Shown: positions 26,654-34,557 of the stretch, in pieces | How the letters are laid out: each line of letters opens with the position of its first letter | Position numbering within the stretch: the stretch's first letter is position 1 | Source of the DNA: an uncultured Eubacteriales bacterium | Lineage (GTDB): Bacteria; Bacillota; Clostridia; Oscillospirales; Oscillospiraceae | Reading direction: 5' to 3' | Assembly: GCA_900546075.1 (NCBI GenBank) | Contig: URBH01000002.1 | Location: forward strand, 15,550-79,549 | Length of the DNA stretch: 64,000 nucleotides | Translations under genes and position numbers: made by a program | Notes under the pieces: model-generated | Databases searched by the model: none | Seen by the model: the letters and a program-made list of their open reading frames with translations, nothing else | Told to the model about the DNA's origin: nothing

Positions 26654-27184
26654 ATGATGGTTATGACCGCGAAGGTCAATCTGAAAAAGGCAATGATCGC
26701 CCTTGCTGCCGTGGCGGCGCTGATCGTGGCGCTGATTCTGCTGCTGGGCGGGGGCGGGGACTCCGCCGAGACTTCCGCGCCCACGGCCTCCAGCAACGAC
26801 GGCCGGGTGAAATTTCTGACGGATCTCGGCTGGGACGTCACCACGTCCCCCACAGATTCCAGTCAGGTACGCATCCCCGCGGCGTCCAGCGACGTATTCG
26901 AGCGCTACAACGCCCTGCAAAAGAGCCAGGGCTACGACCTGGGGCAGTACGCCGGGAAGAAGGTCATGCGCTACGTCTACAAGATCAACAACTACCCCGG
27001 CGCCACCGAGCCGGTGTACGCGACGCTGCTGGTCTACAAGAATCAGATCATCGGCGGCGACATAACGGACACCGCCGCCCAGGGAAAGATCCGCGGCTTC
27101 AAAATGCCGGAGGCCACGACCGTCCCCACCATTCCCAGCCTCCCCACGGAAACCGCCGCCACCACGCCGGAAACCACGCAGTAA
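26654..27184 (+). CDS. DUF4830 domain membrane-anchored protein
   Basis: 176 residues from ATG 26654, seven bases after GGAGGG. A single N-terminal hydrophobic segment (residues 9-32) anchors it, followed by an acidic linker. The conserved region IPAASSDVFERYNALQKSQG leads into a YVYKINNYPG segment and a VYKNQIIGGDI segment, the pattern I know as DUF4830. A Thr/Pro-rich tail follows. It is predicted to lie on the outer face of the membrane. No function is known. Confidence 0.7.
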   Translation: MMVMTAKVNLKKAMIALAAVAALIVALILLLGGGGDSAETSAPTASSNDGRVKFLTDLGWDVTTSPTDSSQVRIPAASSDVFERYNALQKSQGYDLGQYAGKKVMRYVYKINNYPGATEPVYATLLVYKNQIIGGDITDTAAQGKIRGFKMPEATTVPTIPSLPTETAATTPETTQ

Positions 27185-27233
27185 GCAAAGAGAAGCCGCC
27201 GTATTTTATCTATGGTATCACACAATTCCGCTC

Positions 27234-27262
27234 TTGACAAGCGCCCCGCTCTGTGCTACTGT
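27234..27262 (+). promoter_or_regulatory. Promoter of the FMN riboswitch-ribU transcript
   Basis: TTGACA (27234-27239) and TACTGT (27257-27262) are 17 bases apart, some 12 bases before the aptamer begins at about 27281. Confidence 0.7.
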
Positions 27263-27280
27263 GTAACCGAACTGAACAGT

Positions 27281-27552
27281 ATCTTCAGGGCGGGGCGAAA
27301 TTCCCCACCGGCGGTAAAGGAAGCTCTGATTCAATCGGCGAGAGCTGACAGCGAGAGATTTTTCTCTGGACGAAAGCTTCAAAAGTGGAGAAATACTGTA
27401 TGTATTTCCCGCTTTTGAAGCTGCACGGATAGAGGAAAAGATTCGCTGCTCAGCCGAAGACGATTGATTCAGAGGTTCCCAAGTCCGCGAGCGCGTCAGC
27501 GTTGAATCGGTGAAACTCCGATACCGACAGTACAGTCTGGATGGAAGAAGAT
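27281..27552 (+). ncRNA. FMN riboswitch (RFN element) with a very long inserted arm
   Basis: The 5' half has GGGCGGGGCGAAATTCCCCA followed by CCGGCGGT, and the 3' half has AGTCCGCGAGCG, GGTGAAACTCCGATACCGAC and AGTCTGGATGGAAGAAG, all hallmarks of the FMN aptamer. ATCTTC (27281-27286) pairs with GAAGAT (27547-27552) as P1. One variable arm (27324-27474) is greatly extended. CTCTGATTCAATCG pairs 13 of 14 with CGATTGATTCAGAG, and inside it lie GCTGACAGCGA / TCGCTGCTCAGC and a ten-pair GCTTCAAAAG / CTTTTGAAGC stem. A terminator follows at once, so FMN binding probably ends transcription. Confidence 0.95.
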
Positions 27553-27577
27553 ACGCAAAGGATATTTGCGTTTTTTT
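27553..27577 (+). terminator. Terminator of the FMN riboswitch expression platform
   Basis: ACGCAAA / TTTGCGT stem with loop GGATA and seven T residues starts right after the P1 stem. An alternative pairing of its 5' arm in the ligand-free state is expected but was not worked out. Confidence 0.85.
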
Positions 27578-27579
27578 CA

Positions 27580-27610
27580 CGCCCTGAGTGTAAACTCAGG
27601 GCGCATTTTT
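27580..27610 (+). terminator. Second stem-loop before ribU
   Basis: A perfect ten-pair stem CGCCCTGAGT / ACTCAGGGCG with loop GTAA is followed by CATTTTTG. It lies six bases before the ribU ribosome site (GAGGTG at 27616) and could be a back-up terminator. Confidence 0.6.
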
Positions 27611-27627
27611 GTTTTGAGGTGATACCA

Positions 27628-28347
27628 ATGACCGATCTGTGGAAACAAATTTTAGACAATCTGTCCTTTGTAGGCGTGAGCCTCGCCATCGTGGTGGGGC
27701 TTGCCCTGCTGGCACGGCTGGAGGAGCGTTTTCTCCCGGAAAAGCGGAAGGTCAGTCCCGCCCGGCGGGTCAGCATCATCGGCATCAGCGCCGCCATCGC
27801 CGCCGTGCTCCATGTGCTGGACTTTCCTCTGGTGGTTCTCGCGCCGGAATTCTACAAGCTGGACTTTTCCGAGCTGCCCGTGCTGCTGTGCGGATTTTAC
27901 CTGGGGCCCAGCGCCACCGTAATTTGCGAGGGCGTGAAAATTCTGCTGAAGCTGCTTCTGAAAGGCACTTCCACCGCCTTTGTGGGCGATCTTGCCAACT
28001 TCGTGGTGGGATGCTCCCTGGTTCTCCCCGCCACCGTTTTCTACCACGCCCACAAGAGCAAGCACAGCGCCATCATCGGCCTTGCCATCGGCACGCTGGT
28101 CATGACCGTGTTCGGCAGCGCCTTCAACGCCGTCTACCTTCTGCCCAAGTTTGCCCAGCTGTACGGCATTCCCCTGGACACCATCATCGCCATGGGAACG
28201 GCCATCCGGGGCGGGGTCAGCAATATCTCCACCTTTGTTCTGCTGTGTGTTGCGCCCCTGAACCTGCTGAAAGGCACCGTCGTCTCCGTGCTGACGATGC
28301 TGCTGTATAAACGGGTGGCAAGGCCTCTGTTCGGGCTGCATCAATAA
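27628..28347 (+). CDS. ribU: ECF transporter riboflavin-binding S component RibU
   Basis: 239 residues from ATG 27628 after GAGGTG. It has an extra N-terminal helix and charged linker (residues 1-48), then the six-helix S-component fold. Family features are ISAAIAAVLHVLDFPLVVLA, KLDFSELPVLLCGFYLGP and FVGDLANFVVGCSLV. It binds riboflavin for import with a shared energising module encoded elsewhere. The FMN riboswitch directly upstream strongly supports the substrate. A terminator follows the gene. Confidence 0.93.
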   Translation: MTDLWKQILDNLSFVGVSLAIVVGLALLARLEERFLPEKRKVSPARRVSIIGISAAIAAVLHVLDFPLVVLAPEFYKLDFSELPVLLCGFYLGPSATVICEGVKILLKLLLKGTSTAFVGDLANFVVGCSLVLPATVFYHAHKSKHSAIIGLAIGTLVMTVFGSAFNAVYLLPKFAQLYGIPLDTIIAMGTAIRGGVSNISTFVLLCVAPLNLLKGTVVSVLTMLLYKRVARPLFGLHQ

Positions 28348-28353
28348 CTACCA

Positions 28354-28383
28354 AAACTGCCGGGGTATCTCTCCGGCAGTTTT
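28354..28383 (+). terminator. Terminator after ribU
   Basis: A ten-pair stem AAACTGCCGG / CCGGCAGTTT with a nine-base loop ends in a short T run. It begins seven bases after the ribU stop. Confidence 0.8.
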
Positions 28384-28386
28384 CCT

Positions 28387-28415
28387 TTGCCTTTCTCGGG
28401 AAATTGTGGTATAGT
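28387..28415 (+). promoter_or_regulatory. Promoter of the nitroreductase operon
   Basis: TTGCCT (28387-28392) and TATAGT (28410-28415) are 17 bases apart, 25 bases before the ATG of the first nitroreductase gene. Confidence 0.65.
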
Positions 28416-28439
28416 ATTCAGAAAAAGGAGGTATTTTCT

Positions 28440-28946
28440 ATGTGTGAACTTCTGAAACCCCGCCGCAGCGTCCGCAAGTACCGCCCCGAGCAGGTGCCGG
28501 ACGCGCTGCTGGACGCCGTGCTGGAGGCCGGGCTTTACGCCCCCTCCGCCATGAATAACCAGAAGCCCGTCATGGTGGCCGTCCGGGACAAGGCTATCCG
28601 GGATCAGCTTTCCCGGATGAACGCCGCCGTGATGGGTACCGACCGTGACCCCTTCTACGGCGCACCCTGCGTCATCGTCGTGCTGGCCGACCCCGGCTAT
28701 CCCACCTGGGTGGAGGACGGCTCTCTGGTGCTGGGCAATCTGCTCAACGCCGCCCACGCCGCGAAACTTGGCAGCTGCTGGATCAACCGCGCCCGGGAGA
28801 TGTTCGACACCCAGGAGGGCAAGGCGCTTCTCGGTAAGTGGGGCGTTCCGGAACACTACCGGGGCATCGGCTGCTGCATTCTGGGCTACGCCGACGAGAA
28901 CCCCGCCCCCAAGGAGCGGGCGGCGAACCGCATCCTGAAAATCTGA
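28440..28946 (+). CDS. Nitroreductase family protein 1
   Basis: 168 residues from ATG 28440 after AAGGAGG. The FMN-binding start RRSVRKYRPEQV, the YAPSAMNNQKPVMVAV segment and the C-terminal GIGCCILGYAD mark a short nitroreductase of the type common in anaerobes. It probably reduces quinones, nitro compounds or a flavin-linked substrate using FMN. It leads a three-gene unit. Placement after the riboflavin importer may reflect a need for flavin, but it has its own promoter. Confidence 0.88.
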   Translation: MCELLKPRRSVRKYRPEQVPDALLDAVLEAGLYAPSAMNNQKPVMVAVRDKAIRDQLSRMNAAVMGTDRDPFYGAPCVIVVLADPGYPTWVEDGSLVLGNLLNAAHAAKLGSCWINRAREMFDTQEGKALLGKWGVPEHYRGIGCCILGYADENPAPKERAANRILKI

Positions 28947-28961
28947 CAAAAAAGGAGAAGA

Positions 28962-29492
28962 ATGATGGACTTTCTGGAAATTGCCCGCGCCCGGCAATCC
29001 TGCCGCAGCTATGACGAGACCCGGCCTGTAGAACAGGAAAAGCTGGACGCCGTGCTGGAAGCCGCCCGTTTGGCTCCCTCCGCCTGCAACGCCCAGCCCT
29101 ACCATTTCACCGTCTGCCGGGGGCAGGCCGCCAAGGCCGTGGTCGCCGGTGTGACCGGCATGGGCATGAACAAATTTACCGCTCAGGCGCCGGTGCTCAT
29201 CGTAATCTCCGAGCGTTCCTACAATAAAACCGCCGCTCTTGGCTCCAGAGTCACGAAGGTAGACTACCGCTCCATCGACATCGGCATTGCCGCTGCCTAT
29301 CTCACCGCCGAGGCCACCGCTCAGGGGCTTTCCACCTGTATCATCGGCTGGCTGGACGACGCCAAGCTCCGGGCAGCCTGCGGCCTGAATCAGCCGGTGC
29401 GGCTGGTGATCGCTCTGGGCTACGCGAAGGAGGGCGATCCCCTCCGGGAGAAAAAGCGCCGGGACATGGGAGAGCTGGTGGATTACCGATGA
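28962..29492 (+). CDS. Nitroreductase family protein 2
   Basis: 176 residues, starting at one of two adjacent ATG codons (28962 or 28965) after AAGGAG. FMN-binding features are ARARQSCRSYDETRP and LAPSACNAQPYHFTV. SIDIGIAAAYLTAEATAQGL and STCIIGWLDD follow. It differs strongly from nitroreductase 1, so the two probably do different jobs. The stop overlaps the next gene start (ATGA). Confidence 0.88.
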   Translation: MMDFLEIARARQSCRSYDETRPVEQEKLDAVLEAARLAPSACNAQPYHFTVCRGQAAKAVVAGVTGMGMNKFTAQAPVLIVISERSYNKTAALGSRVTKVDYRSIDIGIAAAYLTAEATAQGLSTCIIGWLDDAKLRAACGLNQPVRLVIALGYAKEGDPLREKKRRDMGELVDYR

Positions 29493-29917
29493 ACCGTCCC
29501 ATTGTGACCGCATCCGGCGCTTTGGTCTGCCACTGCGTCCGTCTTCACCGGGGAGACGATCTGCTTCTCTCCATCCGGGAGCTTGCCCGGGAAAAGCATA
29601 TTGCCGCGGGCGTGGTGCTTTCCGCCGTTGGCTGCGTCACGGAGGCGAAGGTGCGGGACGCCGGCGGCGTGAACATCCGCTCCATCGGGGAACACTGCGA
29701 GATCGTCAGCCTGAACGGCACCGTCAGCGAGCAGCGGTGCCACCTGCACATTGCCCTGTCCCGGGAAGACCTCTCCACCCTGGGTGGTCATCTCTGCCCC
29801 GGCTGCATCGTCAACACCACCTGCGAGCTGGTGATCGGGGAGCTTCCCGGCGTCCGCTTCGGCGTGGAGCAGGACGGAGAAACCGGGTATGACGAGCTGG
29901 TTTTTGAATCTATCTGA
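29489..29917 (+). CDS. PPC/DUF296 domain protein
   Basis: 142 residues. The single domain begins with LVCHCVRLHRGDDLLLSIRE and carries GVVLSAVGCVTEAKVRD, then CHLHIALSREDLSTLGGHL. This is the plants-and-prokaryotes conserved (PPC) fold, a small trimeric protein. In bacteria its role is uncertain; a His-rich cluster may bind metal or a small ligand. It is coupled to nitroreductase 2 by a four-base overlap. Confidence 0.85.
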   Translation: MNRPIVTASGALVCHCVRLHRGDDLLLSIRELAREKHIAAGVVLSAVGCVTEAKVRDAGGVNIRSIGEHCEIVSLNGTVSEQRCHLHIALSREDLSTLGGHLCPGCIVNTTCELVIGELPGVRFGVEQDGETGYDELVFESI

Positions 29918-29947
29918 CTACATGGGCGGCCATAATGAGCTGCACCC

Positions 29948-30133
29948 CTTGCCTCTCCCTATGGGAGAGGTGGCTGAGCGAAGCGAAGACGGAGAGGGTA
30001 CACATGGGCGCAACACCCTCTCAGCCACCTTCGGTGACAGCTCTCCCAAGGGGAGAGCCAAGGGGCTGTACTAATCGCATGTTTGCACGGGAAATGGAGC
30101 GTATCCGCACCGATACGCTCCACTCACTGTTTT
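29948..30133. repeat. Hairpin-rich intergenic repeat, copy B (inverted relative to copy A)
   Basis: About 186 bases. It reads CCTCTCCC / GGGAGAGG, the Ser/Arg-rich pseudo-ORF part, CACC/GGTG, CTCTCCC / GGGAGAG, and GGAGCGTATC / GATACGCTCC. That is the mirror order of 18699-18878. Identity between copies is high, especially in the stems. Small ORFs that cross it are artefacts. Confidence 0.85.
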
Positions 30134-30169
30134 ATGACCACCCGTTAAATTGCCGCTCCTTTTTTCCTC

Positions 30170-30198
30170 TTGACAAAGAGCCGTTTCCGTTGTACAAT
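30170..30198 (+). promoter_or_regulatory. Promoter of the sdpRI-like operon
   Basis: TTGACA (30170-30175) and TACAAT (30193-30198) are 17 bases apart, close to consensus. Confidence 0.85.
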
Positions 30199-30200
30199 AC

Positions 30201-30227
30201 ATTTAACAATTCAGCTAATTGTTAAAT
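30201..30227. promoter_or_regulatory. Operator palindrome of the ArsR/SdpR-type repressor
   Basis: Perfect eleven-base arms ATTTAACAATT / AATTGTTAAAT are separated by CAGCT. They start two bases after the -10 box and so cover the transcription start. ArsR-family repressors bind such AT-rich palindromes, which implies autorepression of the operon. Confidence 0.75.
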
Positions 30228-30248
30228 GTTTGATCGGAGGTGAATCCC

Positions 30249-30521
30249 TTGGCATTACAGCAGACCCTAAAAGCCCTGTCCGACCCGACCCGGCGGGAAA
30301 TTCTGAATCTGCTCAAGTCCGGCAGACTGTCCGCCGGGGAAATTGCCGACCATTTTAGCATCACCCCCGCCGCCGTTTCCCGGCATCTGTCCGTTCTGAA
30401 GGATGCCGACCTGATCTGGGACACCCGGGAGGGAAAATTCATCTTTTATGAGCTGAACACCTCGGTCTTAGAGGAGATCATGCTCTGGCTCACGGATTTG
30501 AAAGGAGGCGCTGCCCCATGA
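30249..30521 (+). CDS. ArsR-family autorepressor (SdpR-like)
   Basis: 90 residues from TTG 30249, eight bases after GGAGG; a GTG at 30240 lies on the ribosome site. It begins ALQQTLKALSDPTRREILNL, with a clear winged helix (LSAGEIADHFSITPAAVSRH). It lacks the metal-binding cysteines of ArsR or SmtB, like SdpR of Bacillus subtilis. In that system the repressor is held at the membrane by SdpI when toxin is present. The next gene here is an SdpI homologue, overlapping by four bases. Confidence 0.88.
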   Translation: MALQQTLKALSDPTRREILNLLKSGRLSAGEIADHFSITPAAVSRHLSVLKDADLIWDTREGKFIFYELNTSVLEEIMLWLTDLKGGAAP

Positions 30522-31582
30522 TAAAGCAGTACAAAAAAGAACTGATTGTCTCCACGCTGCTTGCCCTTCTCCCCATCGCCGCAGGGCTGCTTCTGTGGAA
30601 CCGGCTTCCCGGCCAGCTTGCCACCCATTGGGGCATGAGCGGCGCGGACAGATGGAGCGGCAAGGCCGCCGCCGTGTTTCTTCGGCCGCTGTTGCTGCTG
30701 GCCGCCCATTATCTGGTGCTGTTTCTCGTTTTCCGCGACGCAAAGAACCGGAATCAGAGCAAAAAAGTGGTGGGGCTGCTGTTCTGGATGATTCCCGCCG
30801 TCTCCATCCTCGTCAGCGGCATCACCTACGCGGTGGCGCTGGGGTGGAAATTCCGGCTCGCCGGCCTTCTTTTCGCGGGGCTGGGACTGATGTTCGCCGC
30901 CATCGGCAACTATCTCCCCAAGTGCCGCCCCAACCGCACCGTGGGCATTCGGGTCTCCTGGACGCTGGGCAGCGAGGAAAACTGGAATGCAACCCACCGC
31001 TTCGCCGGTAAGGTCTGGGTCATCGGCGGTCTTATAATGGTGCTTGCCGCTCTGCTTCCGGAGGTGCCGAGGATTATCGTCACCATTCTCGCCGTGGCCG
31101 CTCTGTCCATCCTTCCCATTGCCTATTCCTACCGCTACCACCGGATCCACGGAACGAAAAGTGAACCCGACCCGCTGTCCAAGAAAATCTCCGTTGGCAT
31201 GCTGATCTTCACGGCGGTGATTGCGGTGTTCGTCGCGGTCATGCTGTTCACCGGCAATCTCCATTACCGGTTCGACAGCGACAGCTTTACCGTGGAAGCC
31301 TCTTATTTCGACGACCTCACCGTAAAATACGACGCCATCGACTGCATTGAATACCGGGAGGGCAACGTGGACGGCACCCGAACCTTCGGCGTGGGCAGCT
31401 TCCGGCTGCTGCTGGGAACGTTTGAAAATGCGGAATTCGGCACCTATACCCGCTACACCTACTACCGTCCGGAGGCCTGCGTCATTCTGTCGGTGAACGG
31501 AAAAACGCTGGTTCTCAGCGGCAGCAGCGCGGACAGCACCCGAACTCTCTACGATACCCTTGTGGCAAAAACCGGCTTATAA
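30518..31582 (+). CDS. SdpI/DUF1648-family membrane protein with C-terminal PH-like domain
   Basis: 354 residues. The DUF1648 start is clear (LPIAAGLLLWNRLPGQLATH followed by WG). SdpI-type helices follow, with the signature PNRTVGIRVSWTLGSEENWN. After about residue 225 one more helix leads to a beta-rich domain (FTVEASYFDDLTVKYDAIDC) that resembles bacterial PH domains. SdpI gives immunity to the killing factor SdpC and signals to SdpR. No SdpC-like toxin is visible nearby, so this may be a stand-alone immunity or envelope-stress unit. Confidence 0.85.
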   Translation: MIKQYKKELIVSTLLALLPIAAGLLLWNRLPGQLATHWGMSGADRWSGKAAAVFLRPLLLLAAHYLVLFLVFRDAKNRNQSKKVVGLLFWMIPAVSILVSGITYAVALGWKFRLAGLLFAGLGLMFAAIGNYLPKCRPNRTVGIRVSWTLGSEENWNATHRFAGKVWVIGGLIMVLAALLPEVPRIIVTILAVAALSILPIAYSYRYHRIHGTKSEPDPLSKKISVGMLIFTAVIAVFVAVMLFTGNLHYRFDSDSFTVEASYFDDLTVKYDAIDCIEYREGNVDGTRTFGVGSFRLLLGTFENAEFGTYTRYTYYRPEACVILSVNGKTLVLSGSSADSTRTLYDTLVAKTGL

Positions 31583-31600
31583 CGGAAAGGAGAAAACGAT

Positions 31601-32395
31601 ATGAACACCGTATCTTCTGCAAGCATTACCGGCATGGTCGTCAGCCTGATTCTCTGCGTAGCGGCGCCCGTGGCGCTGTGCGTCCTGCTGAAACGCAAAA
31701 CCGCCGCGAAGCTTTCCGACATGTTCCTTGGCGTGGTGATTTTCATCCTCTTCGCCCGGTTTCTGGAGCAGCTGCTCCACATGGCCATGCTCTCCGCCTT
31801 TGGGGAAAGGCTGACCGGCAATCTGTGGCTGTCCGCCCTGTACGGCGGCGCGGCGGCTGCGGTATTTGAGGAATTCGGTCGCCTTATCGCCATGAAGTAT
31901 CTGCTGGACAACCAGCTGGAAAAGGATACCGCCCTGATGTACGGCGTAGGCCACGGCGGCATTGAAGCGCTGACCATCGGCGCCCTGACCTGCGTTTCCA
32001 ACCTTGCCACCGTTTCCATGATCAACGGCGGCAAGCTGGAAAGCGCCCTCGCCGGGCTGGACGAAGCCGCCCGGGCGACCTCCCTGGAGACAATCTCTCA
32101 GCTGTGGACGCTTCCCTCCTACCTATTCTACATGGTCGGCGTAGAGCGACTCATTGCGTTTGCTCTGCAAATCTGCCTGTCGTATCTGGTGTACCGCGCC
32201 GTGCGGTATCACCGCCGGGGCTTCTTCCTCGCCGCCATGGGCATCCACTTCGCCGTGGACGCCCTGGCCGCGCTGCTCAAGGACGCCGTTCCCATCCCCG
32301 CTCTGGAGGCCATTCTGGCGGTCATCGTCATCGTGACCGTGGTCTTCACCGTCCGGCTGTACCGGGCGGAATCGGAGAACGCCGTCAGCAACTGA
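31601..32395 (+). CDS. YhfC-type intramembrane metalloprotease-like protein
   Basis: 264 residues with about seven membrane helices. The conserved core of the YhfC family is present: FEEFGRLIAMKYLL and LMYGVGHGGIEALTIGALT, the latter with paired His and Glu residues like those of CAAX-type membrane peptidases, and a later His in MGIHFAVDALAALL. Ribosome site AAAGGAG lies eight or nine bases before the ATG. It is the third gene of the sdpRI-like unit and could process or defend against a membrane-active peptide. No substrate is known. Confidence 0.8.
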   Translation: MNTVSSASITGMVVSLILCVAAPVALCVLLKRKTAAKLSDMFLGVVIFILFARFLEQLLHMAMLSAFGERLTGNLWLSALYGGAAAAVFEEFGRLIAMKYLLDNQLEKDTALMYGVGHGGIEALTIGALTCVSNLATVSMINGGKLESALAGLDEAARATSLETISQLWTLPSYLFYMVGVERLIAFALQICLSYLVYRAVRYHRRGFFLAAMGIHFAVDALAALLKDAVPIPALEAILAVIVIVTVVFTVRLYRAESENAVSN

Positions 32396-32410
32396 TTCTC
32401 CCATATTATC

Positions 32411-32445
32411 GTCCGCCCGTGGCTCTCCCACGGGCGGACATTCTT
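32411..32445 (+). terminator. Terminator of the sdpRI-yhfC unit
   Basis: A perfect twelve-pair stem GTCCGCCCGTGG / CCACGGGCGGAC with loop CTCTC is followed by ATTCTTT. Confidence 0.8.
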
Positions 32446-32468
32446 TCCCCGAAAACCGCAAATAAAAC

Positions 32469-32497
32469 TTGACTATGGGGCATAATTCTTCTATAAT
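32469..32497 (+). promoter_or_regulatory. Promoter of greA-lysS
   Basis: TTGACT (32469-32474) and TATAAT (32492-32497) are 17 bases apart, 44 bases before the greA ATG. Confidence 0.85.
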
Positions 32498-32540
32498 ATC
32501 TGGAGCTATTGATATTTTTATCTGAGAAAGGATTTTGAAT

Positions 32541-33017
32541 ATGGCAAAAGAATTTAAGATCACCAGTCTGCGTCTTGCCGACCTGGAAAAGGAACTGAAT
32601 TACCTGAAAACCACCCGTGAGCGCGAAGTCGCCGCCATGATCGCCGAAGCCCGCTCCTACGGCGACTTGTCCGAAAACTCCGAGTACGATGCCGCCAAGA
32701 ACGAGCAGGCCAAGCTCTACGGCCGTATTGCTGAGATTGAGGACGTTCTGTCCCACGCCGTCATCATTGAGGACGAGAACGAAGCCAACGGCCGGGTGGG
32801 TCTGGGCTGCACCGTGGTAGTCGAGGACGAGCACGGCAAGCAGACCGAGTACCGCATCACCGGTTCTCAGGAGGCCAACCCCATGGAGTTCAAGCTTTCC
32901 GACGACTCCCCCTTCGGCCGCGCCGTGGTTGGCAAGGCCGCAGGCGAGACCTTCACCGTCAACGCCCCCGCCGGCTCCTTCACCATGAAGGTGGTCAGCG
33001 TTTCCCGTGAGGGCTGA
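32541..33017 (+). CDS. greA: Transcription elongation factor GreA
   Basis: 158 residues from ATG 32541 after AAAGGA. The N-terminal coiled coil carries ARSYGDLSENSEYDAAKNEQ, with the acidic tip residues that reach the polymerase active site. The C-terminal FKBP-like domain ends EFKLSDDSPFGRAVVGKAAG. It restarts backtracked RNA polymerase by stimulating RNA cleavage. It is three bases from lysS, forming a greA-lysS unit as in many Firmicutes. Confidence 0.97.
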   Translation: MAKEFKITSLRLADLEKELNYLKTTREREVAAMIAEARSYGDLSENSEYDAAKNEQAKLYGRIAEIEDVLSHAVIIEDENEANGRVGLGCTVVVEDEHGKQTEYRITGSQEANPMEFKLSDDSPFGRAVVGKAAGETFTVNAPAGSFTMKVVSVSREG

Positions 33018-33020
33018 GCC

Positions 33021-34514
33021 ATGGCAAAGTTTATACCGCAGCCGGAGCTGTCTCTGAATGACCAGATGCAGATCCGGCGGGAAAAGCTGGCGGCGCTTCA
33101 GGCCGAGGGGCGCGACCCCTTCATCCAGACGAAATTCGATTTCAATGCCGATTCCGCTGCCATCAAGGCCGACTACGAAGCCTTCGAGGGCAAGACCGTC
33201 AAGGTCGCGGGACGTCTGATGAGCAAGCGCGGTCAGGGCAAGGTCATGTTCTGCGATCTGCAGGACCGCGCCGGCCGCATCCAGATCTTCGTGAAGATCG
33301 ACGAGCTGGGCGAGGAAGAATACAACCGCTTCAAAAAGTACGACATCGGCGACATCGTCGGCGTGGAGGGCGAGGTCTTCAAGACGAAGACCGAGGAAAT
33401 TTCCATCCGCGCCAAGGTCGTCACCCTGCTGAGCAAGTCTCTGCTGCCCCTGCCCAACAAGTTCCACGGCCTGACCGACAAGGAAGCCCGTTTCCGTCAG
33501 CGCTATGTTGACCTGATGGTGAACCCCGAGGTCAAGCGGAATTTTGTCATCCGCTCCAAGTTCATCAAGCACCTGCGCAACTATCTGGACAGCATGGGCT
33601 ACATTGAAGTGGAGACCCCCGTGCTGAACACCATTGCCGGCGGCGCTGCCGCCCGTCCCTTCGTCACTCACCACAACACGCTGGATATCGATATGTACAT
33701 GCGCATCGCCACGGAGCTGCCCCTGAAGCGGCTGATCGTCGGCGGCATGGATCGGGTGTACGAGGTCGGCCGCATTTTCCGCAACGAAGGCATGGACCCC
33801 AAGCACAACCCGGAGTTCACCACCGTGGAGCTGTACCAGGCCTACGCCGATTTCCACGACATGATGGACATTGCCGAGGGCATCTACACCACCTTCGCCA
33901 AGGAGGTTATGGGCAGCTACGAGCTGGAATGGATGGGCGAGAAGATCGACCTGACCCCCGGCTGGCCCCGGCTGACCATGGTGGAAGCGGTCAAGAAGTA
34001 CGTAGGCGTTGACTTTGGCGCCATCACCGACGACGCCGAGGCCGTAGCCGCCGCCAAGGCCGTGGGTGTTGAGCTGGCCGACGCCGCCGAGAAGACCTGG
34101 GGCAACGCCCTGTATGCCTGCTTCGACCAGAAGGTCGAGGAGCATCTGGTGCAGCCCACCTTCATCACCATGTACCCGGTGGAGGTCTCCCCTCTGACCA
34201 AGAGGTCCCCGGAAGATCCCCGTCTGACGGAGCGCTTCGAGTTCTTCATCAACCGCAGCGAGATGGGCAACGCCTATTCCGAGCTGAACGACCCCATTGA
34301 CCAGCGGGAGCGCTTCATGAAGCAGGTCGAGCAGCGCGAGCGGGGCGACGACGAGACGGAGATGCTGGACGAGGATTTCCTGACCGCGCTGGAATACGGC
34401 ATGCCCCCCACAGGCGGCATGGGCATGGGCATCGACCGCGCCGTCATGCTCTTCACCGGCGCCGATACCATTCGGGAGGTTATTTTGTTCCCCACTATGA
34501 AGCCCCAAGACTAA
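33021..34514 (+). CDS. lysS: Lysyl-tRNA synthetase, class II
   Basis: 497 residues. An OB-fold anticodon-binding domain (GRLMSKRGQGKVMFCDLQDR) is followed by the class II core. The core has motif 1 near FVIRSKFIKHLRNYLDSMGY, motif 2 RNEGMDPKHNPEFTTVE and motif 3 GMGMGIDRAVMLF. It charges tRNA-Lys. The gene is complete; the foreign element begins within about 50 bases of its stop. No terminator is seen before the first repeats of the element. Confidence 0.97.
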   Translation: MAKFIPQPELSLNDQMQIRREKLAALQAEGRDPFIQTKFDFNADSAAIKADYEAFEGKTVKVAGRLMSKRGQGKVMFCDLQDRAGRIQIFVKIDELGEEEYNRFKKYDIGDIVGVEGEVFKTKTEEISIRAKVVTLLSKSLLPLPNKFHGLTDKEARFRQRYVDLMVNPEVKRNFVIRSKFIKHLRNYLDSMGYIEVETPVLNTIAGGAAARPFVTHHNTLDIDMYMRIATELPLKRLIVGGMDRVYEVGRIFRNEGMDPKHNPEFTTVELYQAYADFHDMMDIAEGIYTTFAKEVMGSYELEWMGEKIDLTPGWPRLTMVEAVKKYVGVDFGAITDDAEAVAAAKAVGVELADAAEKTWGNALYACFDQKVEEHLVQPTFITMYPVEVSPLTKRSPEDPRLTERFEFFINRSEMGNAYSELNDPIDQRERFMKQVEQRERGDDETEMLDEDFLTALEYGMPPTGGMGMGIDRAVMLFTGADTIREVILFPTMKPQD

Positions 34515-34557
34515 AAAGTCATTGCGCTGCAATAACTTTTGCCCTCATATTCTTCAG

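Noticed and set aside
29889..30225. Two small plus-strand ORFs across repeat copy B
   Set aside because: They arise from the repeat and its stems, overlap the PPC gene end and the ArsR promoter, and have no protein-like pattern.
30240..30251. GTG 30240 as the start of the ArsR-like gene
   Set aside because: It overlaps the GGAGG ribosome site; the TTG nine bases later has proper spacing and begins at the family's usual N-terminus.
32406..34532. 708-codon minus-strand ORF opposite greA and lysS
   Set aside because: GC-rich antisense frame of two conserved housekeeping genes.
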